The notes under the pieces were generated by a model that worked only from the letters and a program-made list of their open reading frames with translations, did not search any database and was not told the origin of the DNA. Source: Schlesneria paludicola DSM 18645 (GTDB lineage: Bacteria; Planctomycetota; Planctomycetia; Planctomycetales; Planctomycetaceae). Taken from it: a stretch of DNA of 64,000 nucleotides. Of this stretch, positions 43,515 to 53,399 are shown piece by piece (positions within the stretch are counted from its first letter, which is position 1; each line of letters opens with the position of its first letter). The DNA lies in assembly GCF_000255655.1 (NCBI RefSeq), contig NZ_JH636434.1, positions 2,944,572-3,008,571 on the forward strand. Direction: 5' to 3'. Both the position numbers and the translations under genes were made by a program.

Positions 43515-46325
43515 TCAGAGAGACGAGATTTCTCGCACGACGCGGAAGCCGACATCGACTTCCGACTCATACAGCTCCATGTAATCACGACGGCCGGAGC
43601 GTGCGTCCAGAACACAGGAATAAAAGCTGCCACCGCGACAAAGCTGTCTTCCCCCCCCGCGATGTAAGGGGTCTGTGACAACCGAGTCCGACGGCACCCA
43701 GTGATTGTAATTTTCCGACCAGTCGTCAGCGCAAATTTCCCAAACGTTTCCGAGCATGTCGAATAAGCCATGCTGATTCGGCCAATAACTGCCAACGGTC
43801 GCCGCGAACGCATGTCCGTCATTCCATTTGGACGCGGAGAAAAACTCGCCCATGGCATCAACGATCGAAGCGTCTGCAATGTTGAAGCAGCGCGATTGAT
43901 TCTGTTCGGTGACAACGAACGGGCACTGGGAACGCGGATCGGCCCCGCAGGCAAATTCCCATTCGGCTTCCGTTGGCAATCGATATGTTGCCTGTTCGAC
44001 GTCAGACAGCCATTGGCAATACGCCACTGCGTCCTGAAATGTGACTTGCACGACGGGATGTTGGTCGGTTTGAGGATATCCCGGCGATCGCCAGGTCAGC
44101 TCTTTCTTTCGAACAAATCCGTTTCTCAATTTCTCGACGATTTGGCCCCCAATGCCATTCGCTTCCACATTCGTCACATAACCTGTCGCTTCCACGAACT
44201 TTCGAAACTGCCCGACGGTGACCTCTTTCGAGGCAAGGTAGAAGGGACGAGAGATACGGACCCGATGCGGCGGACCTTCCATCAACCGGTAACAATGATG
44301 CGCCAGAAACTTTGTGGTCTCGTGATCACTGCTGCTGCTTCCCATTTCGAAATCCGCGGCGGGAATCAACTTCAGCTCGTGCTGCTGCGAATCAAGGATC
44401 GGGCTGGGATCACGATCGAGGCGGTCACGTTGCGTGGCATCCCACAACCGGATCACACCATCGGAACCGAACGAGGCCAGCGTTTTTCCGTTGGGCGAAA
44501 GACTGACGCTTCGAACGAACTCGTCATGCCCAACCCATGTCATGCAGGTCTGACGCGATTTCGTATCATGCAGTTGAACCGAACCACTGCGACCGACGAT
44601 CGCCACATAACGATCGTCGGTCAACGGGCATGCCGCATCCATTTTGTGAGGCAGCGTTGCGGTGTACTCGATGACTCCATCTTTGGTATTGATCAACGAC
44701 ACAACGCCGAAGAAATCGACGAGCAGTTCGTGTGCTCCCTTCTGAAGGGAGACGGCACTGACGGCCTGCGCACCCGGCAATGTCGTGATCTCGGGTGCGC
44801 CCGACAAATCTGGCACCCAGGTCAGACTGACCGCCTGGCCAGTCCCCCCAGTGTCCATCTGCGAGCCGAGCACGCGGGGGCCGGTGGGCGACAATTGAAG
44901 ATGACAACCTCGCGTTCCATCCACTTGCCATCGAGCCAACATCTGCTTTTCATCGAGCGACCATTTGACCAGCTCGAAACCCACCTGCTTCGCATTCGCA
45001 GGGGATTCGTACATGACATAGACACAGGTTTCATCGGGCGAAAGACAACCCTGCAGGGGTTGACCTTGGTGCTGAGGCATCACACTTGAGATTTCATTCG
45101 TACCCAAGTCCCAGACCGAAACAGACGAGGAGGGATGCCCCAGCAGCACGACACGACGCCCCTCTGCGGTGAACAACGCCTGATTCAGCGGCCCGCCAAT
45201 ACTGGTTCTGGAATTGATCCGTCCGGTACTCATATCCCACGTGTGAAGGTTTCCGTCTGAATCGATCGACATCAGGCCCCCTGCAGGATTCCACTGATGC
45301 CCCACGATCTCATCCGTGTGCCCCGTCAGCATCAGACTTCCAGGCGTCGGATTCGGCTTCGACACACGATTGATCCCGAGCAAACGCAGGACACGTTCGG
45401 CCCCCACGTTCTGATCGTGGTAGTTTTTGGCCGGCAGCAATCGCATCGCAATTCGCAGTGGGAACATGGCCGATGACGCAGGTACGAAATAGACGACATA
45501 TGTTTTCTTTGGTTCAATGCGCCCACCAAGAAGTTGATGTGCCAAGATCGTGGATTGAACCGGAACATCAAGTCCTTCCAGACGTTCACCGTCGAGAAGT
45601 TCTCCTTCCTGAATCGGTGGCAGCGAGCCATCTGCAGGGATGATTCCGAAATTGCGGGGTTTGTAGATCGAGGCAAAACACCAGAACAAATCACCCGGTC
45701 CGTCCAGCGACGAAGTAAATCGAAAGGCGCTCAGGTCGTACTCGGGCAACAGACACGGATTCCATTTCACCTCATCTCCCAATGGGCTCAACGCGAGCTC
45801 AGGAAGATCCGCCGCGACGCTTTGCAACTGCGCGCAGAAAAGCTCGGACTGGCCATTCTTGATCAATTCCGATTTCGCAGATTCAAGTTGTGTTCGGATG
45901 TGACTCGGCGACGCGAGGGCAGAGACGGGCCTCATCGAGTTTTGACCCGGAGACGCCCCGCTCCCCGCGGATGGCCCCATCGCTGACGGACGCGCTGCAA
46001 CCGAATTCACATACGGGTCGATCTGGTCTCGAAGAATGGTTGAAGGCGGAGACGTGAACACAAAACGTAAGGACAATGCCACGATCGCCAGGCACGCAAT
46101 CATGATGGCCCCGATGACGCTCTCGATGTCCCACTGTGCAGCGGCATTCGCTCGGCCCGGCTTGCTGGAAGACACCCGACCGGATCTGTCGGGCGTCAAC
46201 GCGTCAGGGTGAGCGGGATTCGATGCGACGGCGCCACACACATTACAAGTGAGACGCGGGCCGTCATGGCCGCTTTCCACTCGAATCAGTGCACCACATT
46301 CCTGACAGATCGCATCAGTCGACAT
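43515..46325 (-). CDS. Zinc-ribbon / WD40 / FGE-like membrane protein
   Basis: 936 residues. An N-terminal zinc ribbon (C7, C10, C27, C30) is followed by a membrane segment (about 68-90), a region of about 230 residues without known domain, WD40-type repeats (about 330-645, for example HDEFVRSVSLSPNGKTLASF with GVIRLWDAT), and a formylglycine-generating-enzyme-like (FGE-sulfatase/SUMF1) domain at about 649-936 (EVTVGQFRKFVEATGY, YRLPTEAEWEFACGA, HGLFDMLGNVWEICADDW). The catalytic Cys pair of true FGE is absent: the block reads RGGSFYSCVLDARSGRR. So it is probably a binding or structural version. It is divergent from the sigma factor and kinase genes, which carry the same type of domain. AAGAAGG lies 7 nt before the ATG. 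Confidence 0.88.
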   Translation of the reverse strand: MSTDAICQECGALIRVESGHDGPRLTCNVCGAVASNPAHPDALTPDRSGRVSSSKPGRANAAAQWDIESVIGAIMIACLAIVALSLRFVFTSPPSTILRDQIDPYVNSVAARPSAMGPSAGSGASPGQNSMRPVSALASPSHIRTQLESAKSELIKNGQSELFCAQLQSVAADLPELALSPLGDEVKWNPCLLPEYDLSAFRFTSSLDGPGDLFWCFASIYKPRNFGIIPADGSLPPIQEGELLDGERLEGLDVPVQSTILAHQLLGGRIEPKKTYVVYFVPASSAMFPLRIAMRLLPAKNYHDQNVGAERVLRLLGINRVSKPNPTPGSLMLTGHTDEIVGHQWNPAGGLMSIDSDGNLHTWDMSTGRINSRTSIGGPLNQALFTAEGRRVVLLGHPSSSVSVWDLGTNEISSVMPQHQGQPLQGCLSPDETCVYVMYESPANAKQVGFELVKWSLDEKQMLARWQVDGTRGCHLQLSPTGPRVLGSQMDTGGTGQAVSLTWVPDLSGAPEITTLPGAQAVSAVSLQKGAHELLVDFFGVVSLINTKDGVIEYTATLPHKMDAACPLTDDRYVAIVGRSGSVQLHDTKSRQTCMTWVGHDEFVRSVSLSPNGKTLASFGSDGVIRLWDATQRDRLDRDPSPILDSQQHELKLIPAADFEMGSSSSDHETTKFLAHHCYRLMEGPPHRVRISRPFYLASKEVTVGQFRKFVEATGYVTNVEANGIGGQIVEKLRNGFVRKKELTWRSPGYPQTDQHPVVQVTFQDAVAYCQWLSDVEQATYRLPTEAEWEFACGADPRSQCPFVVTEQNQSRCFNIADASIVDAMGEFFSASKWNDGHAFAATVGSYWPNQHGLFDMLGNVWEICADDWSENYNHWVPSDSVVTDPLHRGGGRQLCRGGSFYSCVLDARSGRRDYMELYESEVDVGFRVVREISSL

Positions 46326-46706
46326 GAAAAAACCTTCTTCTCGTTTTGCTCGGAACAGGATTTATGTGATCATCCAAATGGGTGTGTCAACAATCAGGTG
46401 CAATCGTTCACAGGCCGGGGGTTGGCTCATACTCCCGCAGTAAAGCAAAGGATGCTCTTCGTCGATGCACTGTGGATTCCAATTGAACCGGGAAAGAGTG
46501 CCTGTTCACCTCTCTTCAGGCTCATCGGAAACCTCGCTTGAACCATGTTTTGTAGAGAACTAACATCTTTTAGGGCACCTAAGAAACGCCGCGTGTGCGT
46601 AAACTCAACTCTTTAATTTCCGTAAGCCCACCAATTCGTACAACAAATTGAGTGTGGCCGCGATTTTCTGAAAAATTTCCATCACGCAGGTGAGGAGCCC
46701 CTCGGC
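46326..46706. other. Divergent intergenic region
   Basis: About 381 bp between the leftward WD40/FGE-like gene and the rightward sigma factor gene. It must hold both promoters. No palindrome or consensus box stands out. Confidence 0.35.
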
Positions 46707-47438
46707 ATGGCTTTTCCAGACACTCGATTCACCCTGATTCAGAGAGTCGTTGTCACGGGAGATGCGGCTTCATGGGAACGCTTCGTCGCAACCTACTGGC
46801 GCGCCACCTGTCGATTTGCCATGCAACTTGGCAATCTTCAAATGACCGACGCGGAAGACGTCGCATCGAAAGTGTTTGAAACCCTGCATCGCAAATCACT
46901 GTTACAAAGCTGGCTCTCAGCTCCCAACGCGCGATTCAAAACGTTGTTATGCACCGTGATTCGCAACGTGGTCTGGAATTCGGTACGAAGCCGCGACACT
47001 ACCGCCAAGCGATCCATTCAGCCATTCGAACAGGATGTCGATCCAAGTGCGGTCGTTCCTCAAAAAGAACTGAATCTTTTCTATGATGTCTGGGCCGAGG
47101 AACTCCTGACTGCAGCCGTGAACTCGCTGATGGCGGACTATCATCGTGAAGGGAAAGGAGACTACTTTCGCGTACTGCATGCCCGCATCTGCGAAGATCT
47201 GCCAGTCAAAGACATCGCGGCGGATCTAGGACTGAAGACGACCGACGTCGACAACTACTTTCGCCATGCGCGGCAACGGCTGACCGAACGGCTTGAACTT
47301 CTCGTTCGCAAAGATGCCGCATCGTATACCGAACTTGCGGACCTTGATGACGAATTCACGCATGAATGGCACCGGCTGGCAGACATCTTGAAGCAACAAG
47401 GGGGCCTTGAAGCCGCCGTCCGCAAGGCCATGAAATAG
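46707..47438 (+). CDS. ECF-type RNA polymerase sigma factor
   Basis: 243 residues. Region 2 is at about 20-95 (SWERFVATYWRATCRFAMQ, then DAEDVASKVFETLHRK) and region 4 at about 135-195, where LPVKDIAADLGLKTTDVDNY forms the helix-turn-helix. The C-terminal tail of about 45 residues is acidic then basic. Planctomycetes have several ECF groups linked to Ser/Thr kinases; this gene lies 285 bp upstream of such a kinase on the same strand, so the kinase may modulate it or share its regulon. A GAGGAG box lies 9 nt before the ATG. No anti-sigma factor is visible. Confidence 0.88.
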   Translation: MAFPDTRFTLIQRVVVTGDAASWERFVATYWRATCRFAMQLGNLQMTDAEDVASKVFETLHRKSLLQSWLSAPNARFKTLLCTVIRNVVWNSVRSRDTTAKRSIQPFEQDVDPSAVVPQKELNLFYDVWAEELLTAAVNSLMADYHREGKGDYFRVLHARICEDLPVKDIAADLGLKTTDVDNYFRHARQRLTERLELLVRKDAASYTELADLDDEFTHEWHRLADILKQQGGLEAAVRKAMK

Positions 47439-47723
47439 CGTCGATCAAGTTTGACGAGTTCTCGACCACGTCAGCGACGGATTTGCGAACGACTGCCCCC
47501 AAACGACATCGTTCTGAATCAACAATGATCGTCGCAAACCATTGCGATACCAGAAACAAATTTGACGAGAACACCACAAATGAAAATTTCTTTCTACGGA
47601 TTGGCTGGTGAGGTGACATCAATGAAGCAGGGCCCGCCTCGAGTGTTGGCGCGTCCCATGGTCCCTGCCAAGGTCCATCAGAAAAGTGTTTGATGAATCG
47701 TTCGCGACCGCTGGAGAGGAAAC

Positions 47724-50700
47724 ATGGATGCGGGGATCGGGCTGGATTCTCGACAGTCGCTGTCTGACATCTTGTCAGGTGGCACATCGGTTTCATCACA
47801 GGGCGCGTTGCGGTTCCTTCAGGCTCTGACCCGCCAGGTCGTCGAGCTGCACGCAAAGGGTGACCTGCATCTCGGAATCTCCACGGCCTCGATCATGGTC
47901 AGTGTCAAAGGAATCGAACTTGGCCCGCGGAGTGACAGCGTCTCGACGGGAAATTTGCACGACCTTCTCCATTGGCCCATCGAGCAATTGCATCGATTGC
48001 CACGGACGCTGCCCACCGAGCATTCATCGGCCCGCGCAGCACTGAAAGTGGCAGGGATTTCAGCCGATCCCCGATCGTTCGACCTGCTCGCGCTGGGAAA
48101 TGTCTTCTGCCAAATGCTCACAGCCCAGACTGCGATGGCCTACCTCAGGAGCCTCAAAGTCAAGTCGCTCGTTCCTTCCGAACTCCGCCCCTTGCTGGAG
48201 CAACTGCTCGAGGCAGACGGACGATCCCAATTCGACTCGGCATCGTCGCTGCTCGCGTCCTTGGACCGCCTGTGCGAAACACGGCACGACGCCTCGACCG
48301 CGAGCCGCGATCAACCGGGCACACAATTCGGTGTGATGGGAGACACGCCACGGACAGGAACGTTCTTACATGGACCAAGCGAAGCCGTTGGCGATGTCTC
48401 CGTTCGCCCCACTGCAAGACTCAATCCCGCACACCGCGATGACGATTTGCCCTTTCGGCAACTTGGACATTTTGAAGTCCACGCACGACTTGGGCATGGC
48501 GGAATGGGAGACGTCTATCGAGGCTATGATCGATCGCTGGATCGCACGGTCGCAATCAAGGTTCTTCCGCCCGAACTGGCCCGGCAACGCGATTTCGTTC
48601 GACGTTTCCAAGCCGAAGCAACAGCGGCCGCGCGCCTGATCCATCCCAACATCATCCAAATCTACTTTATCGGCGAAGACCTGGGACACCACTACTTTGC
48701 CATGCAGTACGTCGATGGCATGTCGTTGGCCACCTGGCTGAATGACAAGAAGAAGCTTTACGTGAAGACGTCCGTGACACTGGTCGAACAGATTTTGCTC
48801 GCGCTCGAGCGAGCCCACTCGCTGGGGTTTGTCCACCGCGACATCAAACCCAGCAATATCTTGATCGATGGGACGGGGCAACGCGCGCTGCTGGCGGACT
48901 TCGGTCTTGTAAAACTGATCGATGGTTCGCACAACGACATCACCGCCACAGGAGTCGTCCTGGGAACCGTCGACTATCTTTCACCGGAAGCCGGACGCGG
49001 GCACGACATCGACAGTCGATCGGATCTCTATTCATTGGGCGTACTGATGTATCGCATCCTGAGCGGACAACTTCCGTTCCAGGCGTCAAATGCCACCGCG
49101 TTGATCTTTAAGCATGTCTACGAGACGCCTCGCTCACTCTCTGACATCGCACCGCATGTCCCAGAAGAACTGACGACGATCGTCACCAGACTCTTACAGA
49201 AAAATCCTGCGGAACGATATCAGTCCGCACGAGAAGTGCTGACTGACCTACAGGCATTTCGCGAGCAACGCCCATTGCCCTTCGCCTTCGCCACTCGAAT
49301 GCGATCCCTGCTGAACGACGATGAACTGTCCGATCTCGACATCCTGTTAGCGGACAACGTCACCAAGATCTCTTCTCTGTTTCCTCTCGTCGAGACGATG
49401 AATCCCGCTGCGGGACCGCCCTGGCAGCATTGGTGGCAACAACTGCGAGGCAAATTCCAATCGACGTCACCACAAGCCGTCTCAGAACTGCTGAGTTGGC
49501 AAGCACAACTTCGCAGCGCAATGGCCGCTTATGAGACTCGTCGGGACGCTCTTGAAAATCTCGTCACCGACGCAACGACGGCACGGAATGAACTGGCAGC
49601 CGTCGTGGACAAAACGCAGGGAATGCCTGAAGAGCCAGCGATCCGTTCCCAACTCGCAGCGCAGGATGAACGAGTCGCCAACATCCAAGCAGCGATTGCG
49701 AAGATTCAAGCCCACTATCGGAGACTGGTCAAACTACAACATCCCTTCGACGTCCGGCTCAATGCCGCTAACGCACGATCCAAACCCGGTGGCTGGCTTG
49801 GTCGACATCGGTCACCCATTAGCGTCGCAGCACTGGTCGTCGTGGGCATTTCGGCGCTGCTCATCGTGAATCTGTTCAAAGCTCGCCCGCTTCCGAAGAC
49901 AAGCGGGAATCCATCTCAGTTTCCCGCGATCTACGATACGGTCACACAGAGGCGACTCATCACCGACGAACCGACAACTCCACCTCAGCCACCGCCGCCT
50001 TCCGTACCTGAACTCGATCCACCGCTTGAAAGAGGCGATCAGGCCACCATCGCGCAGCAAATCGGTAAGCCGGTCGACTACACAAACAGCATCGGCATGA
50101 AACTCAAGCTCATCCCCCCCGGTGAATTCATCATGGGCAGTCAGCCCAGCGACTACTACCGACAACCGGATGAACAACCGTCGCGTCGAGTCCGACTGAC
50201 CAAAGAGTTTTGGCTGGGCACGTATGAGGTGACAAAACAACAGTTCACGTCGATCATGGGCGAAAATCCCGCCCCAGCGGAACAGAGCGATTTTGCCGCC
50301 GACAACATTGCCTGGTTTGATGCCAATAATTTTTGCGAAGCCCTGTCGGCTCGACCCGAAGAAGTGTCTGCGGGAATGAGCTATCGCCTGCCCACAGAGG
50401 CCGAGTGGGAATATGCCTGCCGAGCCGGAACAAGTACGATCGTGTTCTGGGACGGTGATTTGCCTGACATCAGTCAGTACGTATGGAACGGACAAATGAC
50501 AAGAGGAGGATCAAAGCGCCCCAACAAATGGGGCCTGTTCGACATGCAAGGAAACGTCACCGAGTGGTGTTCCGACTGGTATTCCATTGATACTTATGCT
50601 GCCGGAAAGACTCTCGATCCGATCGGCCCGCTGCAGGGCACATCCAAAGTCCATCGCGGCTCGACCAGGGACAGCCCACCACGGAACAGCCGATCCGCGG

Positions 50701-50783
50701 CACGCTCGAAGTACTCGCCGAATGATCGCGATCCAACCTTCGGCTTTCGCGTTGTCGGCACCATGAAAGCCGCCACACGATGA
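47724..50783 (+). CDS. Ser/Thr protein kinase with degenerate N-terminal kinase lobe and FGE-like C-terminus
   Basis: 1019 residues. Residues 30-185 resemble a kinase C-lobe without catalytic residues. The active kinase is at about 250-512: glycine loop GHGGMGDVY, lysine K279, HRDIKPSN at 371-378, DFG at 392-394. A helical, coiled-coil-like stretch (about 585-670) precedes a membrane segment (697-718) and a Pro-rich linker (750-765). The C-terminus (785-1013) is an FGE-like domain (LPTEAEWEYACRAG, LFDMQGNVTEWCSDW) that lacks the catalytic cysteines, so it is likely an extracytoplasmic sensing or binding module. The kinase would phosphorylate cytoplasmic targets in response. It follows the ECF-type sigma gene. 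Confidence 0.92.
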   Translation: MDAGIGLDSRQSLSDILSGGTSVSSQGALRFLQALTRQVVELHAKGDLHLGISTASIMVSVKGIELGPRSDSVSTGNLHDLLHWPIEQLHRLPRTLPTEHSSARAALKVAGISADPRSFDLLALGNVFCQMLTAQTAMAYLRSLKVKSLVPSELRPLLEQLLEADGRSQFDSASSLLASLDRLCETRHDASTASRDQPGTQFGVMGDTPRTGTFLHGPSEAVGDVSVRPTARLNPAHRDDDLPFRQLGHFEVHARLGHGGMGDVYRGYDRSLDRTVAIKVLPPELARQRDFVRRFQAEATAAARLIHPNIIQIYFIGEDLGHHYFAMQYVDGMSLATWLNDKKKLYVKTSVTLVEQILLALERAHSLGFVHRDIKPSNILIDGTGQRALLADFGLVKLIDGSHNDITATGVVLGTVDYLSPEAGRGHDIDSRSDLYSLGVLMYRILSGQLPFQASNATALIFKHVYETPRSLSDIAPHVPEELTTIVTRLLQKNPAERYQSAREVLTDLQAFREQRPLPFAFATRMRSLLNDDELSDLDILLADNVTKISSLFPLVETMNPAAGPPWQHWWQQLRGKFQSTSPQAVSELLSWQAQLRSAMAAYETRRDALENLVTDATTARNELAAVVDKTQGMPEEPAIRSQLAAQDERVANIQAAIAKIQAHYRRLVKLQHPFDVRLNAANARSKPGGWLGRHRSPISVAALVVVGISALLIVNLFKARPLPKTSGNPSQFPAIYDTVTQRRLITDEPTTPPQPPPPSVPELDPPLERGDQATIAQQIGKPVDYTNSIGMKLKLIPPGEFIMGSQPSDYYRQPDEQPSRRVRLTKEFWLGTYEVTKQQFTSIMGENPAPAEQSDFAADNIAWFDANNFCEALSARPEEVSAGMSYRLPTEAEWEYACRAGTSTIVFWDGDLPDISQYVWNGQMTRGGSKRPNKWGLFDMQGNVTEWCSDWYSIDTYAAGKTLDPIGPLQGTSKVHRGSTRDSPPRNSRSAARSKYSPNDRDPTFGFRVVGTMKAATR

Positions 50784-50839
50784 CGTCACGTTGTCGATCC
50801 GTCTTGCCATGATTCATTGACGACAGGAACCCGCTGATC

Positions 50840-51343
50840 ATGTTCTCGCCAGCAATTCTGCAAGCCGCGGCCGAACTGATTCGCCTGGCGGTCGCCCGGA
50901 ATATTCGCATCGCTTTTGCCGAATCATGCACAGGCGGCCTGATCACCGCGGCGATGACTGAAGTCCCCGGTGCATCGCGGGTGGTCGATCGCGGCTTCAT
51001 CGTCTATTCCTTCGAATCGAAGGAACAGGAATTGGGCATCGCCAAAAGTCTATTTGAGCAATTCGGTGCGGTCAGCGAACCGGTCGCAATCGCCATGGCG
51101 ATTGGTGCGTTGCGGCGGGCCGGGGGGCATGCGCAACTCAGTATTGCCGCCACAGGTGTCGCCGGTCCCGACAGCAGCCCCACGAAACCGGTGGGGCTTG
51201 TTCACATCGCCGTCTCACAGTCAGGTGATGACGTTCCTGTCGCCCACGAAAAGCACGAATTCGGACCATTGAGTCGAGACGAAGTTCGAAGCAAGACCAT
51301 TTTGGCCGCACTTAGCCTGGCCGCGCGATGTCTCCACGCGTGA
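50840..51343 (+). CDS. pncC: CinA C-terminal family nicotinamide-nucleotide amidohydrolase
   Basis: 167 residues, the length of a stand-alone PncC (CinA C-terminal domain). The family motif AESCTGG is at residues 27-33, and the second conserved block GVAGPDSSPTKPVGLVHIAV is near 106-125. It deamidates nicotinamide mononucleotide to nicotinate mononucleotide, feeding the pyridine nucleotide salvage cycle; cytoplasmic. AGGAA lies about 10 nt before the ATG. The gene is 56 bp downstream of the kinase gene on the same strand, but there is no functional reason to link them. Confidence 0.93.
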   Translation: MFSPAILQAAAELIRLAVARNIRIAFAESCTGGLITAAMTEVPGASRVVDRGFIVYSFESKEQELGIAKSLFEQFGAVSEPVAIAMAIGALRRAGGHAQLSIAATGVAGPDSSPTKPVGLVHIAVSQSGDDVPVAHEKHEFGPLSRDEVRSKTILAALSLAARCLHA

Positions 51344-51479
51344 ACGTTCGCCGCTGTTCGCCGATTGGAATTCGAGCCAACGGCGGTGAGGAACTTTTCA
51401 CGGCCAATTTGAAATCGCAGAGACTGACTTCGCCCAGACTCATCAGCGCCAGGGCATCGTGAATGCCAAGTTGTCGGCC

Positions 51480-51497
51480 AGCCTGTTTCAACAGGCT
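51480..51497. repeat. Small hairpin sharing the right end of the dispersed repeat
   Basis: AGCCTGTT (51480-51487) and AACAGGCT (51490-51497) are perfect complements. The right part TTCAACAGGCTGC matches the right end of the elements at 3804-3895 and 8074-8157, so it may be a fragment of that family. It lies in the 240-bp gap before the YHYH gene. Confidence 0.4.
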
Positions 51498-51583
51498 GCA
51501 TACTGACGTATGATCGACAAGACGAGTCACATCGATGCGAAATTGCCGCGATACGCAGCCGCGGTCGAAGGATGGAGCCGTGC

Positions 51584-53146
51584 ATGTTCTACCACCAGAC
51601 GATTATGGATCGACGACTCTTCCGTTTGATACTGGCAGGGGTCATGGCCATCACGGCAGACCGTGCGATCGCGCACCCCGGACACGAACATGAGGACGAC
51701 GCATTGCCACGACGAGTGGCTCAAGGTGATCAACAACCGGCTCCAAGCGAGTCACCCCCCGAGATCTCCCTCGCCTTTGAAGTGTTCGTCAAGGCGAAAG
51801 CGATCCAAACTCGTTGGGACAATCGCTATTTCTACGTCGAGTCGCGGGGGATTCCCGACCACCCCATGATGATCGGCATTACCGCCTGGCAGCAACAGGT
51901 GCCGCTTCCGCAGAATTATGCGGGCGACAACGCCTGGCAGATCCCCCTTCGTCCTGTGTCGGCGAAGAACCCTCGCTCGACAAAGAACGAATTTCTCCGC
52001 GGAGCGATCGCCATCGCAGCCAACGGAATTCCAATCTTCAATCCTCTGAACAATCGCGGCGAAGATGCCAATCTGGCCGGGGAACTCGATGAATACGGTG
52101 GTCATTGTGGTCGTGCCGATGATTACCACTACCATCTTGCCCCGGTCCACCTCCAGACGACGATCGGAAAGGGGCTGCCCATCGCGTACGCACTCGACGG
52201 TTATCCCATCTATGGTTACGAAGAACCAGACGGCTCGAAAGTGGTGGGACTCGACAAGTTCAATGGCCACAAAGATGCCAACGGCAACTATCACTACCAT
52301 GCGTCGAAAACGTATCCGTACCTCAATGGTGGGTTCTACGGTGAAATCACTCAACGAGAAGGACAGGTCGAGCCTCAACCGCGTGCCGAGCCACTACGTC
52401 CCGCGCTGTCGCCACTGCGCGATGCCAAGATTACTGATTTTCAAGAACTGAAGCCTGGCTCGTATCGCCTGACCTACACGATCAACAAAAAACCAGGAAC
52501 GGTCACGTATACCACGGCCGCAGATGGATCGGTCCGGTTCGAATTTCTGGATATCAATCGAACCCGAACGAACGAAACGTACTATCCGAAACGCAGGCCT
52601 GCGGCGACCAATGCCGGTCGAAAGTTCCCGTCAACGCGCGACGATCAAAATGCGGCCCGCAAAGCGGAACCGCGCGCCGAGAACAAACCGGGTGACCAAC
52701 CCAAACTGATCGTGACCAGCACGTCGGTCGATCGACAAGGAAGACTAGCGAAGGAATGCACGTGTGACGGAGTGGGCCTGTCACCCGCGATCGAATGGAA
52801 GCAGGCACCGCCCGGAACGAAGTACTTTGCCGTCAGTTTGTGGCATACAGCACCCGATCAGGAAAAGTCGTACTGGCTTGTTTACAACATTCCGTCCCAC
52901 GTCCAGAAGTTAGACCGAAGCAGCCAAAACGTCGGGATGGTCGGCATCAATGATCGACGCAAGGCCGCCTACGAACCGATGTGCTCGAAGGGACCCGGAG
53001 TGAAAACGTACCATCTGACAGTCTATGCGCTCTCGGCAGAAGTTCGGCTGCCAGAGAAACAGGCGTCGCGCGCGAAGCTGTTGACCGCCATCAAAGACAC
53101 GATACTCGCCGAAGGCACGCTCGACGTCGAATACGAGCGAAAATAA
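51584..53146 (+). CDS. Exported YHYH-domain protein fused to a PEBP (YbhB/YbcL) domain
   Basis: 520 residues from the ATG at 51584 (GGAG 6 nt upstream; ATGs at 51572 and 51605 are alternatives). A signal peptide ends in ADRAIA, and the mature N-terminus starts with a His/acidic cluster HPGHEHEDD. Residues 60-250 form the YHYH domain (GGHCGRADDYHYHLAP, ALDGYPIYGY, NGNYHYHAS), with many histidines that suggest metal binding. After a charged linker, residues 365-520 form a phosphatidylethanolamine-binding-protein-like domain (LIVTSTSVD, GVGLSPAIEWKQAP, YWLVYNIPSHVQKL). The function of either domain in bacteria is not settled. It is a single gene. Confidence 0.85.
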   Translation: MFYHQTIMDRRLFRLILAGVMAITADRAIAHPGHEHEDDALPRRVAQGDQQPAPSESPPEISLAFEVFVKAKAIQTRWDNRYFYVESRGIPDHPMMIGITAWQQQVPLPQNYAGDNAWQIPLRPVSAKNPRSTKNEFLRGAIAIAANGIPIFNPLNNRGEDANLAGELDEYGGHCGRADDYHYHLAPVHLQTTIGKGLPIAYALDGYPIYGYEEPDGSKVVGLDKFNGHKDANGNYHYHASKTYPYLNGGFYGEITQREGQVEPQPRAEPLRPALSPLRDAKITDFQELKPGSYRLTYTINKKPGTVTYTTAADGSVRFEFLDINRTRTNETYYPKRRPAATNAGRKFPSTRDDQNAARKAEPRAENKPGDQPKLIVTSTSVDRQGRLAKECTCDGVGLSPAIEWKQAPPGTKYFAVSLWHTAPDQEKSYWLVYNIPSHVQKLDRSSQNVGMVGINDRRKAAYEPMCSKGPGVKTYHLTVYALSAEVRLPEKQASRAKLLTAIKDTILAEGTLDVEYERK

Positions 53147-53169
53147 GGGTCGGGGAACCTGGTTGATGT

Positions 53170-53355
53170 TCCTCGTTGCCTCTCGTTGAGCTTTTTCTCG
53201 TTGCTCGTTGACAAGCACCTGCTTGGTAACGCCTCATACGCTCTCGGCCCCTTTGCCGAGAACGAGAGTGTCCTGGGCCCCTCACTTACGCTTCCTCAAG
53301 TTGGAAATGCAGAGAAATAAAAGACGTCGCCAAGCGGGCGCTTGGCAACGAGGAA
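53170..53355. repeat. REP-like composite repeat, copy B
   Basis: A composite of palindromes between the YHYH gene and the convergent DUF1501 gene. TCTCGGC (53242-53248) pairs with GCCGAGA (53255-53261). CGTCGCCAAGC (53325-53335) pairs with GCTTGGCAACG (53340-53350) with one mismatch and a GGGC loop. The flanks (CCTCGTTG..., CCTGGGCCCCTC) resemble those of the element at 58521-58670. Nothing in it codes. Confidence 0.6.
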
Positions 53356-53399
53356 GCGAAGCGGCAGTTCGGCAATGACGAAGCGAACTTCCCACTCGG

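Noticed and set aside
43770-45089. A 439-residue plus-strand ORF inside the WD40/FGE-like gene
   Set aside because: It is antisense to a clear multi-domain protein and looks like a frame shadow.
46040-50783. FGE-like domains as the maturase for the two sulfatases
   Set aside because: Both domains lack the cysteine pair needed for formylglycine formation, so the maturase must be encoded elsewhere.
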